In this document: piece after piece, positions 1 to 7,100 of the stretch | How the letters are laid out: each line of letters begins with the position of its first letter | Numbering within the stretch: position 1 is the stretch's first letter | Source of the DNA: Pavlovales sp. CCMP2436 | Lineage: Eukaryota; Haptophyta; Pavlovophyceae; Pavlovales | DNA: 11,417 bases | Direction: 5' to 3' | Assembly: GCA_026770615.1 (NCBI GenBank) | Contig: MU631784.1 | Location: 88,892 to 100,308 of the forward strand | Notes under the pieces: model-generated | What the model saw: the letters and a program-made list of their open reading frames with translations, nothing else | What the model was told of the DNA's origin: nothing | Database searches by the model: none | Position numbers and translations under genes: made by a program

Positions 1-109
1 TAATGTTGGACGTACCCACTTTACAGAAGGACAATAGGGGGCGGGGGGTTACAAATAATGTTGGACGTACCCACTTTACAGAAGGACAATAGGGGCGGGG
101 GGTTACAAA
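1..109. repeat. 55-bp tandem duplication (two copies)
   Basis: Two adjacent copies start at 1 and 56. They are identical except that the first G-run is one base longer in copy 1 (55 bp against 54 bp). Each unit begins TAATGTTGGACG, has a G-rich stretch near its end, and finishes TTACAAA. The array may continue to the left of the window, so the copy number is a minimum. No coding role is seen. Confidence 0.9.
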
Positions 110-201
110 ATGACGCTCGTATTAGGAGGCCGAAAATATGCATTTTTAAAAAAGCACACCAACTAACAGGCTTAGTACTAACACCCCGGGCGTGATAGTC
201 G

Positions 202-239
202 CACCTGGGGCTTGAGCCCCGACGGTGATACCCCAGGTG
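202..239. repeat. Inverted repeat upstream of the amidohydrolase
   Basis: CACCTGGGG at 202-210 pairs perfectly with CCCCAGGTG at 231-239. A competing stem-loop, GGGGC-TTGA-GCCCC, sits at 207-220. The structure lies 58 to 95 bp upstream of the favoured start codon, so it could be a 5' leader structure or part of an old repeat. No function can be assigned from sequence alone. Confidence 0.5.
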
Positions 240-296
240 GGGTGCACCCGGTGAGACAAAAATTCGGTGATGCCCGCGAGGCCCCACCCCCCCACC

Positions 297-1532
297 ATGC
301 GCGCACTTGAGCATATAGCACACGACGAACACGCGGCGCTCCGACGCGCGGTGATGACGACGATCGCGCTCTCGCGCCAACCGCGCCTTCTGACCGGATG
401 GCTCGCTGTCCCGTCCTCGGCGCTCTCGCTGGCCGCCGGAGTGCCCAGGCCGCACCGCTGGGTGCGGCCGCACGGGGTGCAAGCTGGCCCGCTCCGGGCG
501 CCCGCCCCCAGGTGGAGGGCGCAACAGCACTCCCGCCACTATGCACTGCGCGCAAGCGCCAGCGCGCACGAGGAGGGTCTTGGGCAGGAGCTGTGCGGCA
601 GGCCCGCGCGGGTCGCCGCGATCACCGACCCGCACTTGCACTTCTGGGCGCCGAGCACGCACGCGTGGCTCCGGGCGGTGCTGCCCGGCGGCGAGGCGCA
701 CGATGGGCCCTACGGCCGCTTCGCGCCGATCGCCAGGCCGTACACGCCCGCGATGCACTGTGCGCACCTCGCGCCTTTTGCGCCGCTCACAAAGACCGTC
801 TACATCCAGGCCAACATGCACGCCACCACGGGCAGCCCTGTCGCCGAGACGGCCTACATGCAGGGGCTCGCGGACGCGACCGGCCACCCACACGGCATCA
901 TCTCGTGGGCACCTCTCGACAAGCCAGAAGAGGCCGGCGCGGTGCTCGACCAGCACGCAAAGTTTGCCAACTTCCGCGGCATCCGTTTCATGCTCGACTT
1001 CCACCCGAGCCGCCCCGAGCTTTGCCAGGCCGACTCGGGCGCGTACATGGCGGATGGCGGCTTTTTGCGCGGGCTGCGGCATCTCGAGGAGCGCGGGCTC
1101 ATATTCGAGCTGCAGCTCTGTGCCGTGCAGCTCAAGGAGGCCGCCGTACTAGCTGCCAAGCTGCCCAAACTGCAGATTGTGCTCAACAACGCCGGTTTTC
1201 CACTCAAGGGCGAGTTCGACTCGTGGCGGGCCGGGCTGGCCAAGCTCGCGGCCAACCCAAACGTTGCGTGCAAGATCGGTGGGCTCGGCGCCTACGATGG
1301 CGGCTTTGACCTCGAGGCGGCCCGCCCGCATGTGCTCGCGTGCTTCGAGCTCTTCGGGCTGGAGCGCTGCATGTTCTCATCCAACCTGCCCGTCGATCTG
1401 GTAGACTGGCCGCACGGCCCCCCGTCTGCCCGCTGGGACACCTACCTCGCGATCTCAAAGGGCGCCGGCCTCACGCCTGCGCAGCTGGGCGCGGTCTTCA
1501 GCGACAACGCGGTCCGGATATACAATATTTAA
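297..1532 (+). CDS. Amidohydrolase of the Amidohydro_2 (TIM-barrel metal-dependent hydrolase) type
   Basis: Probably a TIM-barrel hydrolase acting on C-N or lactone-type bonds; the substrate is unknown. Counting from the ATG at 297 (411 aa), the conserved core starts near residue 107. It has the strand-1 metal motif DPHLHFW at 111-117, a GIRFML segment, LNNAGFP near 296-302, CKIGGLG, and FSSNLPVD near 360-367, ending in the usual NAVRIYNI-type tail. Most relatives read LNH(T/A)G; here the His is Asn (residue 298), so the active site is atypical. The SN(L/F)P form of the strand-8 motif occurs in some subfamilies. The 297 start has a CACCATGC context; an in-frame ATG at 270 is also possible, and one at 354 would start just before an Arg/Ala/Ser-rich stretch. 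The first ~105 residues lie outside the domain and could be an organelle-targeting leader or mis-included 5' sequence. No intron is needed, and codon third positions are strongly GC. Confidence 0.75.
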   Translation: MRALEHIAHDEHAALRRAVMTTIALSRQPRLLTGWLAVPSSALSLAAGVPRPHRWVRPHGVQAGPLRAPAPRWRAQQHSRHYALRASASAHEEGLGQELCGRPARVAAITDPHLHFWAPSTHAWLRAVLPGGEAHDGPYGRFAPIARPYTPAMHCAHLAPFAPLTKTVYIQANMHATTGSPVAETAYMQGLADATGHPHGIISWAPLDKPEEAGAVLDQHAKFANFRGIRFMLDFHPSRPELCQADSGAYMADGGFLRGLRHLEERGLIFELQLCAVQLKEAAVLAAKLPKLQIVLNNAGFPLKGEFDSWRAGLAKLAANPNVACKIGGLGAYDGGFDLEAARPHVLACFELFGLERCMFSSNLPVDLVDWPHGPPSARWDTYLAISKGAGLTPAQLGAVFSDNAVRIYNI

Positions 1533-1582
1533 TTTAATTGCGGCTGACGTACATAAATTATAGGGTCCGACTCTGGCTGGCG

Positions 1583-1600
1583 TTTTTTTTTTTTTTTTTT
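1583..1600 (+). repeat. 18-base T homopolymer
   Basis: Eighteen consecutive T residues lie about 50 bp after the amidohydrolase stop and 5 bp before the left end of the candidate mobile element. On the other strand this is an A-run, so it could be a retroposition poly(A) trace or a simple slippage tract. It need not belong to the element. Confidence 0.9.
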
Positions 1601-1890
1601 GTGTGTAACTGGGTCGAAAGCCGAATAAGTGGCGCTATTCCGCACTGGGGAGGGGGGAAAGCTGTTTTTCGGACGAAGAAGTAGACATTGTTCACTCCTG
1701 CGCGCTAAGTGTCGATAGCTGAGCACTGTCGAATAGAGCTCTATCCTCGACGGTCGAAGCCTACTCGGTGTGCCGCTCTCGTTTGCCTCTGGGGTCGACA
1801 ACATGCTAAAGAAAGGTAACAAACATCTCCGTTTATCAGCGCTCGGAAGCGGAAAGAAAGTCACGGTTCCCGAAGTGGAATCGACTTGCT

Positions 1891-2826
1891 CTATAGGGCA
1901 AAAGTGGTCGCTATGAAAAACTTGATTACTTGATTCTTTGGGCGGTCGGCCGTAGGCCGACCGCGCGTAGCGCACGTACTACGTAGTTCAACTACTTGAT
2001 TTTTGTGCGGTCGGCCGTAGGCCGACCGCGCGCGCGCGCGCGGCGTAGCGCCCATTCGATCTTGATTCCAGTGGAGCCAGGGCATTGAGCTCCGCCACTG
2101 CCCCTTTGACTTAACGAGGTGAATGTGCGAGGTGCAGTCTGTGCAGATGTACTTGCCCGAACATAGCATTGCGAGCCAGGGCTTTTCAGAGGCCAGCGTC
2201 TTCGCCTCGCGGATCGTGTGCACCACCTTATCCAACGTCTTGACGTGGCGGCCGTATAGCTCCTGTGCCTGTTGCTCGAGCTGCTTCGCCTGCTGCGCAA
2301 AGAGTCGGCGCTGCACCGCTCCAGCCTCCTCGATCGCATTCCTCAGGGGTGTAGCCTGCGATTTGGCGATCGCCGGACCGAAGTGCTGCCGCAGCACCGC
2401 TTCTGTCGAAAGCTGCGATCTGGGCTGGTTCACGAGCTCGGCGGGCAGGTGCGGTGCGATCATGTCCAGCACACTCTGCTCGCCAGCAGCTGCGCTCGGA
2501 TCGGAGCTGCCGGCCGCGCGCTTGCCCATGCTGCCAGCCGCGCCCTCGTTGAGGGCGCTGTCGCGCGCTCCCACGCTGCCAGCCGTGCCCTCGTTAAGCG
2601 CGCTGTCGCGCGCTCCCTCGCTGCCAGCCGCGCCCTCGTTGAGCGCGCTGTCGCGCGCTCTCTCGCTGCCAGCCGCGCCTTCATCGTCGCTGGACTCCCC
2701 ACCATCGTCAGTGTCGCACGTGCGCTTGAGCCAGCCCAGAAGGGGGTTCACGTGCGGGCCGTCGGGCGCGGGTTTAGGAGTGCTCTTGCGTCGTCCTGCA
2801 CCATCGCGCTTCCCGCCATGTCCCAT
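1891..2826 (-). CDS. Repeat-containing ORF of the candidate element, function unknown
   Basis: The minus-strand ORF can start at the ATG at 2826 (about 311 aa) or at 2943 (350 aa). I favour 2826 because it opens with MGHGGKRDGAGRRKS, a Gly/Arg-rich opening like the GGxRxGAGRxK segments of small DNA-binding or transposon proteins. Next come an acidic linker, three and a third copies of a 15-residue Ala/Gly/Ser-rich repeat, a Gln/Glu-rich helical segment likely to form a coiled coil, and CTDCTSHIH, a C-x2-C-x2-H-x-H cluster that could bind zinc. The last ~55 codons run through hairpin repeats and are probably not ancestral coding sequence. The opposite strand is also open over much of this region, so the strand choice rests on protein character. 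Function is unrecognised; an element-encoded accessory protein is an inference. Confidence 0.4.
   Translation of the reverse strand: MGHGGKRDGAGRRKSTPKPAPDGPHVNPLLGWLKRTCDTDDGGESSDDEGAAGSERARDSALNEGAAGSEGARDSALNEGTAGSVGARDSALNEGAAGSMGKRAAGSSDPSAAAGEQSVLDMIAPHLPAELVNQPRSQLSTEAVLRQHFGPAIAKSQATPLRNAIEEAGAVQRRLFAQQAKQLEQQAQELYGRHVKTLDKVVHTIREAKTLASEKPWLAMLCSGKYICTDCTSHIHLVKSKGQWRSSMPWLHWNQDRMGATPRARARSAYGRPHKNQVVELRSTCATRGRPTADRPKNQVIKFFIATTFAL
1942..2029. repeat. Two copies of a 10-bp-stem hairpin
   Basis: GCGGTCGGCC-GTA-GGCCGACCGC occurs at 1942-1964 and again at 2007-2029. Each copy is preceded by a TTGATT-type stretch and followed by a CGCG-rich run and GTAGCGC, so about 60 bp is duplicated as a block. 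The stems are perfect with 3-nt loops. The second copy is followed by an expanded CG dinucleotide run. Confidence 0.85.
2531..2680. repeat. 45-bp coding minisatellite
   Basis: Three full 45-bp units start at 2531, 2576 and 2621 with a partial unit at 2666, each opening CTGCCAGCCG. The period is a multiple of three, so the minus-strand ORF reads it as a 15-residue repeat of the EGAAGSxGARDSALN kind. The copies differ at a few positions, several of which are silent or conservative in that frame. Confidence 0.9.
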
Positions 2827-2990
2827 CGCTCGCAGTCTAATTCGCCTTAAAGGGGCTAAAATAGCTCCTAAATTTTTTCTTCGCCTGTCGGCGAGGGGGC
2901 CTGCCGGCGGCGCCTCCGGCTTGATTATATTCGAGTGCTTCATAACCCTCCGCGGCTACTCCAAAAAATCGATTCCACTCCTTGTACCGT

Positions 2991-3130
2991 AAGGGACCCC
3001 GGGGGGGTTAGTTGCAAATTCGTGAATGGGGCGCCGCCACATTTACGAATCTGATAAAGTCACGGTTCCCGAAGGGACCCCAGGGAGTTAGTTGCGAATT
3101 CGTGAATGGGGCGCCGCCACATTTATGAAC
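2991..3130. repeat. Tandem duplication with 81-bp spacing
   Basis: About 59 bp starting AAGGGACCCC at 2991 recurs at 3072 with few changes, including the block TTCGTGAATGGGGCGCCGCC. The 19-bp motif AAAGTCACGGTTCCCGAAG at 3056-3074, at the junction of the copies, also occurs at 1858-1876, and a slightly changed copy is cut by the window end at 11404-11417. The motif is therefore a recurring module of this repeat family. Confidence 0.85.
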
Positions 3131-3240
3131 TCCTCGGGATTCAACCCAGTTCGTGAGTAGGTTCGGAGGATATTCACCGGACTTTTTCGCAATTTCCCCC
3201 CAGACTGGGCTGGCCATTAATTTAGATTTCGACCCAACTA

Positions 3241-3415
3241 GGGGGGTTTTGGCTGCAGCTTGTAAAAATGTAGAAATATAAGCTGATCTTAGCGCTCCGA
3301 CGTAGGCTCCGATTACAACTAGAAATAGTAACTATGGTTTCACCGTAAAAGTGGCACTCTTCTTTATTATTAAGTATTAAAGATTCAGTGCTCACTGCTC
3401 AGATATGCCAGCTTG
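3241..3415. other. AT-leaning spacer with no recognised feature
   Basis: There is no convincing ORF or structured RNA here. It separates the right end of the candidate mobile element from the stop codon of the minus-strand coding-like region. Confidence 0.5.
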
Positions 3416-3845
3416 TCAAATCCCTTCCAGTAATAATAGCTCATCGACACGATCGGTACGATCGCGGCACGCGGCCATACGCAGCTGCTGCTCGCGCGCT
3501 TGAGCGCGCTGGCCCCGATCGCTGCCCAGCGGGGGAACACGACAAACAGCAACCAGCAGATCATCTCCCAAAACGCCCTTGCCCGGGCACACTACCGGAG
3601 ATCCATCGGCACGCGCGGTGACGCCCAAGCCAGCGGAGCCAACTAAGGCACGCAGCAGGCAATGAGCGACGCAGCCCTCAGACCAGCACAACATTCAGAA
3701 CAGTCAGACGCCAGCTTGAATCCCTATCATAAATATCTATATAAATGCGGCCCCGCGTTGCGCAGCGACTCCAACGCTTTGTTTTTGGCTTCCTCATCAT
3801 CCACCACTTCTACCAGCTCCCCACTTCGGCGTATCGCGTAGGAGC
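3416..3845 (-). CDS. 3' part of an unrecognised minus-strand gene, interrupted by a dispersed repeat
   Basis: Two coding-like blocks face the same way. The upstream one (3845 to about 3767) follows a plausible splice acceptor (ACGCAG) and encodes a charged stretch containing ELVEVVDDEEAKNKALESL. The downstream one (about 3650 to the stop at 3416) includes GLGVTARADGSPVVCPGKG and ends in a charged, helical C-terminus, DRVDELLLLEGI. Between them is a 110-bp insertion built around the 87-bp repeat found inverted in intron 1 of the amine oxidase. It is bounded by CGCAGC at 3651-3656 and 3761-3766, and deleting one copy plus the insert joins the blocks in frame. Whether it is spliced (a GC-AG intron ending CCTTAG is conceivable) or breaks the gene is unclear. 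No family is recognised, and the upstream exons are uncertain. Confidence 0.4.
3650..3736 (-). repeat. Dispersed 87-bp repeat, copy A
   Basis: The reverse complement of this segment matches 5680-5766 at 83 of 87 positions by eye. It is the bulk of the insertion that splits the minus-strand coding-like region here. Beyond it, the AAATATCTATATAAATG stretch and following CGGCCCCG resemble the start of the other repeat block in oxidase intron 1 at 5458. Confidence 0.9.
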
Positions 3846-4022
3846 CTGCGTCAGAGCGCTTAGATCAGCCTGACTTGAACTTGAAACGTACCGCCAGCCC
3901 GAACCCCCCTACATTAATATATATGCTGGAGAAAAAAAAAAAAATTGAAAATAAATCGGCTCTGCACGTGTGCGCGGCTCGCTTCAAGGCGGAAGACTGG
4001 AATGACTGTGGTGGGCTGGTGT

Positions 4023-4259
4023 TCAGACGGTGCAGTGCGGTCGCCGCGGTCCTCGCCCATGCGCGAGGGCCGCTCGTCGCGCTTCGACCCCCAGCCGCTC
4101 CTTGCGGGCCGCCATCGCTGCCGCATCATCCGGCCTGTACGCGCCGGTCAGAGCTTGTGCTCCTCCGCAGTCGTCGAGCACGATGCGCAGTGCACATCGG
4201 TCCGCTGCGTCCCACCAGGGCTGCCGTCCTTGCCCGCGCAGCATCCAACGCGCTTGCAA
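4023..4259 (-). CDS. Possible coding exon of an unrecognised minus-strand gene
   Basis: An open frame of 78 codons has a protein-like composition, including CALRIVLDDCGGAQALTGAY followed by an Ala/Arg-rich helical stretch and then the stop at 4023. Codon third positions are GC-rich, as in the recognised genes. It lies upstream of, and in the same orientation as, the 3416-3845 pieces, so both may be exons of one gene, but I could not find a phase-consistent splice. All six frames are fairly open in such GC-rich DNA, so this is tentative. Confidence 0.25.
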   Translation of the reverse strand: MQARWMLRGQGRQPWWDAADRCALRIVLDDCGGAQALTGAYRPDDAAAMAARKERLGVEARRAALAHGRGPRRPHCTV

Positions 4260-4375
4260 GGCGATTGCCGCTTTTCGCCCCGCCCCGTTTGGTTTTTTCC
4301 GCCGCTTTCAGTTTAAAACGCCACCCCTGTCCCACGGCAGCCGGAAGAGAGTGCGATAAGGGGGGCGCGCTCTAG

Positions 4376-4643
4376 AATTCGCCACCGTGCCCACCCTATC
4401 TTGATGCGCCGAAAAAGTGGTCCGAGGCGAGTCACTCATCGCGTCCCAAAGACGGTGTACCGACAACATCCCCCCCCCCTTCTCCCGCCGCGCTCACCCG
4501 CCCTCTCGTGTGCGCGCCCCAGCGTGTGGACCACAAGACTTTGGGCATGAAAAGGGGTTCAGGCGGTAGGCGCTCCACGGTACTGGACGGGCGGAGGCTC
4601 CTTCTCTCTTCTCCCCACTATAGAAGAAGTTCCTTGAATCCAT
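4376..4643. other. Spacer with no recognised gene
   Basis: The region is GC-rich with C-runs near 4470 and short pyrimidine tracts near 4600. It may hold promoter sequence for the amine oxidase at 4823, but no specific element was identified. Confidence 0.3.
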
Positions 4644-4901
4644 TCACCAGCCCGGGCCCGCGGCAACTTCGCGCGCGGGTCGACGCTTGGCGCGCGGGTC
4701 ACAGCAGAGGTACTCCCCTGGCAGAGGCTTGCTGTCCCGAACCTCGCGCTCCGGATCCTCGCGCTCGAGCAGCTCGGCGAGGATCAGCTCCTCTGGCCTT
4801 AGCGCTCCCCTGGCCTTAGCCGATGGCCCATGTGGCTGAGGCGCCCGCGGCCAGCCCTGATGCGGGTGAACGAGGAGTAGGCCATGGCAGCCCGGCTGCA
4901 C
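4644..4901 (-). CDS. Possible short minus-strand coding segment, divergent from the oxidase
   Basis: The frame ending at 4644 encodes a charged, helix-prone stretch including EELILAELLEREDPEREVR, then a Cys pair (YLCCDP). It overlaps the first ~79 bases of the oxidase CDS if the only in-frame ATG (4901) is used; a spliced start is also possible. A duplicated CTGGCCTTAGC block sits at 4794-4804 and 4810-4820. It may be a 5' exon of the same gene as 4023-4259, or a chance frame. Confidence 0.22.
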   Translation of the reverse strand: MQPGCHGLLLVHPHQGWPRAPQPHGPSAKARGALRPEELILAELLEREDPEREVRDSKPLPGEYLCCDPRAKRRPAREVAAGPGW

Positions 4902-7100
4902 CCACGTGCTGCGTCATCGGCGCTGGCGCAGCTGGCCTCGCGGCGGCGGAGGCGCTTTCGCGCGCGGGCTGGGCTGTGACGGTCCGCGAGGCGCGCGATC
5001 GTATCGGCGGTCGCTGCGCGCATGCACTGCTCGCCGGCGCCGACGTGGACCTTGGCGCAGAGTTTTCCCACGGCAGAGGCGCTGTGCTCGACCTCTGCGC
5101 CAAGGCAGGCATCGAGGCGAGGGCACTCTACTCGTACGACGAGAGCGCGCCGCCCGAGATGCGCACACGCGTATGGGCCGACGGCGAGCTCTCCGACGGC
5201 AACGGTACCGACCACGCGGCCACCCGCGCATGCCGCGCGCTCTATGAGGAGATAATGGGCGACGAGCGATGGGACAGCACGCGACCCGAGGGCGGTGATG
5301 ACGTGTCCTTTGCCACGCTCACACGGGAGCGCGGGCTCTCCGCGTCAACTATTGGCGTTTTCGACGCGATGCACGCCGTCGAATACGCAACGTCACTCGA
5401 CGACTTGGGTGTGCTTCGCCTTATTATTCGAACATTTTTTGCCGGGCCCCCTGCACTGTGTAAATATCTATCAAAATGTCCGGCCCCGTAAACGGTCTCC
5501 TAGTCTCCGAGTGGTGCAGCAGCAACACACTGTTAGCCTAGGACCATTCCCGAGCACACGGATAGCGTCATCATCCCCTCACTGTGAATATGGCAAGGAT
5601 ATTGGTTACACAAATCTTTGATGGCATTTTATGTATTAATGTAAGGGGGTTCTGGCTGGCGGTGTGACAAATCCTTCATATATTTATGATAGGGATTCGA
5701 GCTTGCGTCTGACTGTTCTGAATGTTGTGCTGGTCTGAGCGCTGCGTCGCCCATTGCCTGCTGCGTTTATATATCATATTCGAAAATTATGTCATTTATT
5801 TCCCCTAGCCGTGTGGAAATTTAGCGAATTTCCCTTACGTGTATTGGAATTAGGATGGAAACAAATCTTCGCTGGTAACTAACCTTGGAAAAAATCTTGG
5901 AAATATCTGGCCTCTGCCAAGGTGTGCTCGAGTGGCGCAGGCGCGAGGAGGTGCTGCACGACTGCGAGACCGACTACTCACTTCAGGGGCGATTTACGCA
6001 CTCGCTAAGCTGGCTGAAGTGGGGCGCGATGGCGGCGGGTGCGCAGATCATTCTCTCTGCGCCGGTGATGCGCGCCCAGGCACTTGCTGACCACGTGCTG
6101 GTCGACGGGCAACGCTTCGATGCGAGTATTGTGACTGTGCCGCTTGGCGTGCTGCAGCAGGGCGGAATCGAGCTAGTGGGTTTGAGCGCTACGTTCCGCG
6201 CGGCTGTCTCTGCAGTCCGATTTCACTCGGCGTCCAAGGTCGTCGTCGCCATCGCGCCCGGCGAGTGGGCGCGGTGCGTGACCTCGCCGATCCCGCCGAT
6301 GGTGCTAAGCGGATCCGCGGACGCCTTCGCCAAGCAGATCTGGACACGGCGTACCGCTTCGGGAGTCGTACTGCTGACGGGCTTCCTCGCAGGCCCTCGC
6401 GATTCGGCGGTGGCTGAGGTGCTGAGCTGCGACGAGGCCGCCGAGCGATTGGTGGCGCAGTTCTCGCAGCTGCTCGGTTTGAAATCCTCCCCCGCTTACC
6501 TCGACGCACTGAAGGTATGGATACATCTAAAAAGAAAGAATTAAGAAATGATCTGCACGGGCTCGAGCCTCGCATCAAATAATGGATGCACATTTATTCC
6601 AAGTAAGAAGGTATCTTGGGGGGCCACGGACCCGTGGGCGGCGGGCGCCTACTCGAGCCCCACCGTGGGCGCGTGCGGCGCCTGGCGAGCACTACAGGAC
6701 ACTGGGAGCGAGGTGCTCCTGTACGCTGGCGAAGGTAATATTATTTATTCTCGTGTATTCTTGCCATTTGTTGTAGGATCGTGTGCTAATGTTTTATTGT
6801 TTCTCATTGTTTTCAATGTGCTTTATTCCAACGCGGATCTTAAACTTCGATAACATTTACAAAAACAAGAGTGCTATTTACTTATAAAGATGGAATGTAT
6901 CTTTTCGATATTGACAAGTAGTTTAAATACGCTTTCATCGTCTATTTAACTTTACTGATTTCTCGTAAATGCACAACTTTTGTTCTTTTTAATTTCGTGT
7001 AGCGGTGAGCGAGCGGGGCTCAACCGTTGACAGCGCGCTCGACTCTGGCCGGCGTGCGGCCGCCGAGCTCTGCGCGAGCTTAAAGGCCGCACGAGCATGA
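4823..7100 (+). CDS. FAD-dependent amine (polyamine-type) oxidase, four exons
   Basis: Predicted flavin amine oxidase, oxidising amines or polyamines to aldehyde, ammonia or amine, and H2O2. Exons are 4823-5408, 5922-6514, 6611-6734 and 7003-7100, giving 466 aa, normal for plant-type polyamine oxidases. All three splices keep the frame and restore family motifs. Exon 1 has the Rossmann GAGAAG at 33-38, EARDRIGGR at 56-64 and DLGAEFSHG at 76-84. Exon 2 has TVPLGVLQ near 267-274 and Lys301 in SASKVVV, in the place of the conserved flavin-site lysine. Exon 3 has SWGATDPWAAGAYSSP, a variant of the C-terminal W-x-x-DP-x-x-x-G-x-Y/S motif, and YAGE. The third splice completes YAGEAVSERGSTV and then ALDSGRRAAAEL. 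No signal peptide is evident. Substrate and compartment cannot be told. Introns 1 and 2 are flanked by exact 8-bp direct repeats. The gene converges on the GT29 gene. Confidence 0.85.
5458..5575 (+). repeat. Dispersed repeat block inside intron 1, related to 10021-10113
   Basis: It starts GTGTAAATATCTA and continues through GTCCGG(C/T)CCCGT and CGGTCTCC(T/C)AGT. After an unrelated stretch it resumes at GGACCA, CCGAGC, CGGATA and CGTCAT. The same ordered blocks are at 10021-10113 with a shorter middle. The two copies are clearly related but diverged. Confidence 0.8.
5680..5766 (+). repeat. Dispersed 87-bp repeat, copy B
   Basis: This is the inverted partner of 3650-3736, with four mismatches in 87 aligned bases and no gaps. 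It lies wholly within oxidase intron 1, which is consistent with its being non-coding element sequence. Confidence 0.9.
6515..6610 (+). other. Oxidase intron 2 (96 bp), introner-like
   Basis: GT-AG intron. GAAGGTAT occurs at 6511-6518 and 6607-6614, so the duplicated 8-mer spans both splice sites as GAAG|GTAT and can by itself supply both the AG acceptor and the GT donor. The flanking bases differ on both sides. Splicing joins LDALK to VSWGATDP in frame, phase 0. Confidence 0.88.
6735..7002 (+). other. Oxidase intron 3 (268 bp)
   Basis: A GTAATA donor and a pyrimidine-rich acceptor region ending TTTCGTGTAG mark an AT-rich intron. Splicing completes an Ala codon and gives YAGEAVSERGSTV, matching the amine oxidase C-terminus. 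Unlike introns 1 and 2, no 8-bp duplication is visible at the ends. Confidence 0.8.

Larger units (their letters stand above)
1606..3240. mobile_element. Candidate 1.6-kb transposable element with terminal inverted repeats
   Basis: The left end at 1606-1621 (TAACTGGGTCGAAAGC) is matched in inverted orientation at 3225-3240, whose complement is TAGTTGGGTCGAAATC, 13 of 16 bases. The same 16-base end occurs perfectly at 11165-11180, where a diverged copy of the element's left ~270 bp begins, which supports a dispersed family. Inside are one long minus-strand ORF, a coding minisatellite, two copies of a 10-bp-stem hairpin and an ~81-bp tandem duplication. A second, weaker inverted pair lies at about 1863-1887 and 2966-2990. 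No recognisable transposase catalytic motif was found and no clear target-site duplication, so it may be non-autonomous or decayed. Confidence 0.5.
5409..5921 (+). other. Oxidase intron 1 (513 bp), introner-like
   Basis: GT-AG intron, AT-rich compared with its exons. GGTGTGCT occurs at 5408-5415 and 5921-5928, so the duplicated 8-mer spans the donor and the acceptor in the same register (G|GTGTGCT). The bases outside differ on both sides. The intron holds two blocks repeated elsewhere in the window (5458-5575 and 5680-5766). Splicing gives DDLGVLEWR in frame. Confidence 0.85.

Noticed and set aside
21..1082. Long minus-strand open frame opposite the amidohydrolase
   Set aside because: It is antisense to a gene with clear family motifs, is Arg/Pro-rich, and its end is simply the 55-bp repeats translated; typical of GC-rich shadow frames.
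1583..1600. T-run as a bacterial-type terminator
   Set aside because: No stem precedes it and the window is clearly eukaryotic; it is better described as a homopolymer next to an element.
2531..2680. CRISPR-like array
   Set aside because: The units are directly adjacent without spacers and their length is a multiple of three inside an ORF, so it is a coding minisatellite.
2123..2992. Long plus-strand open frame through the minisatellite
   Set aside because: Ser/Ala/Leu/Pro-rich composition mirrors the minus-strand ORF, which has a more protein-like layout with a Gly/Arg opening, acidic linker, helical segment and Cys/His cluster.
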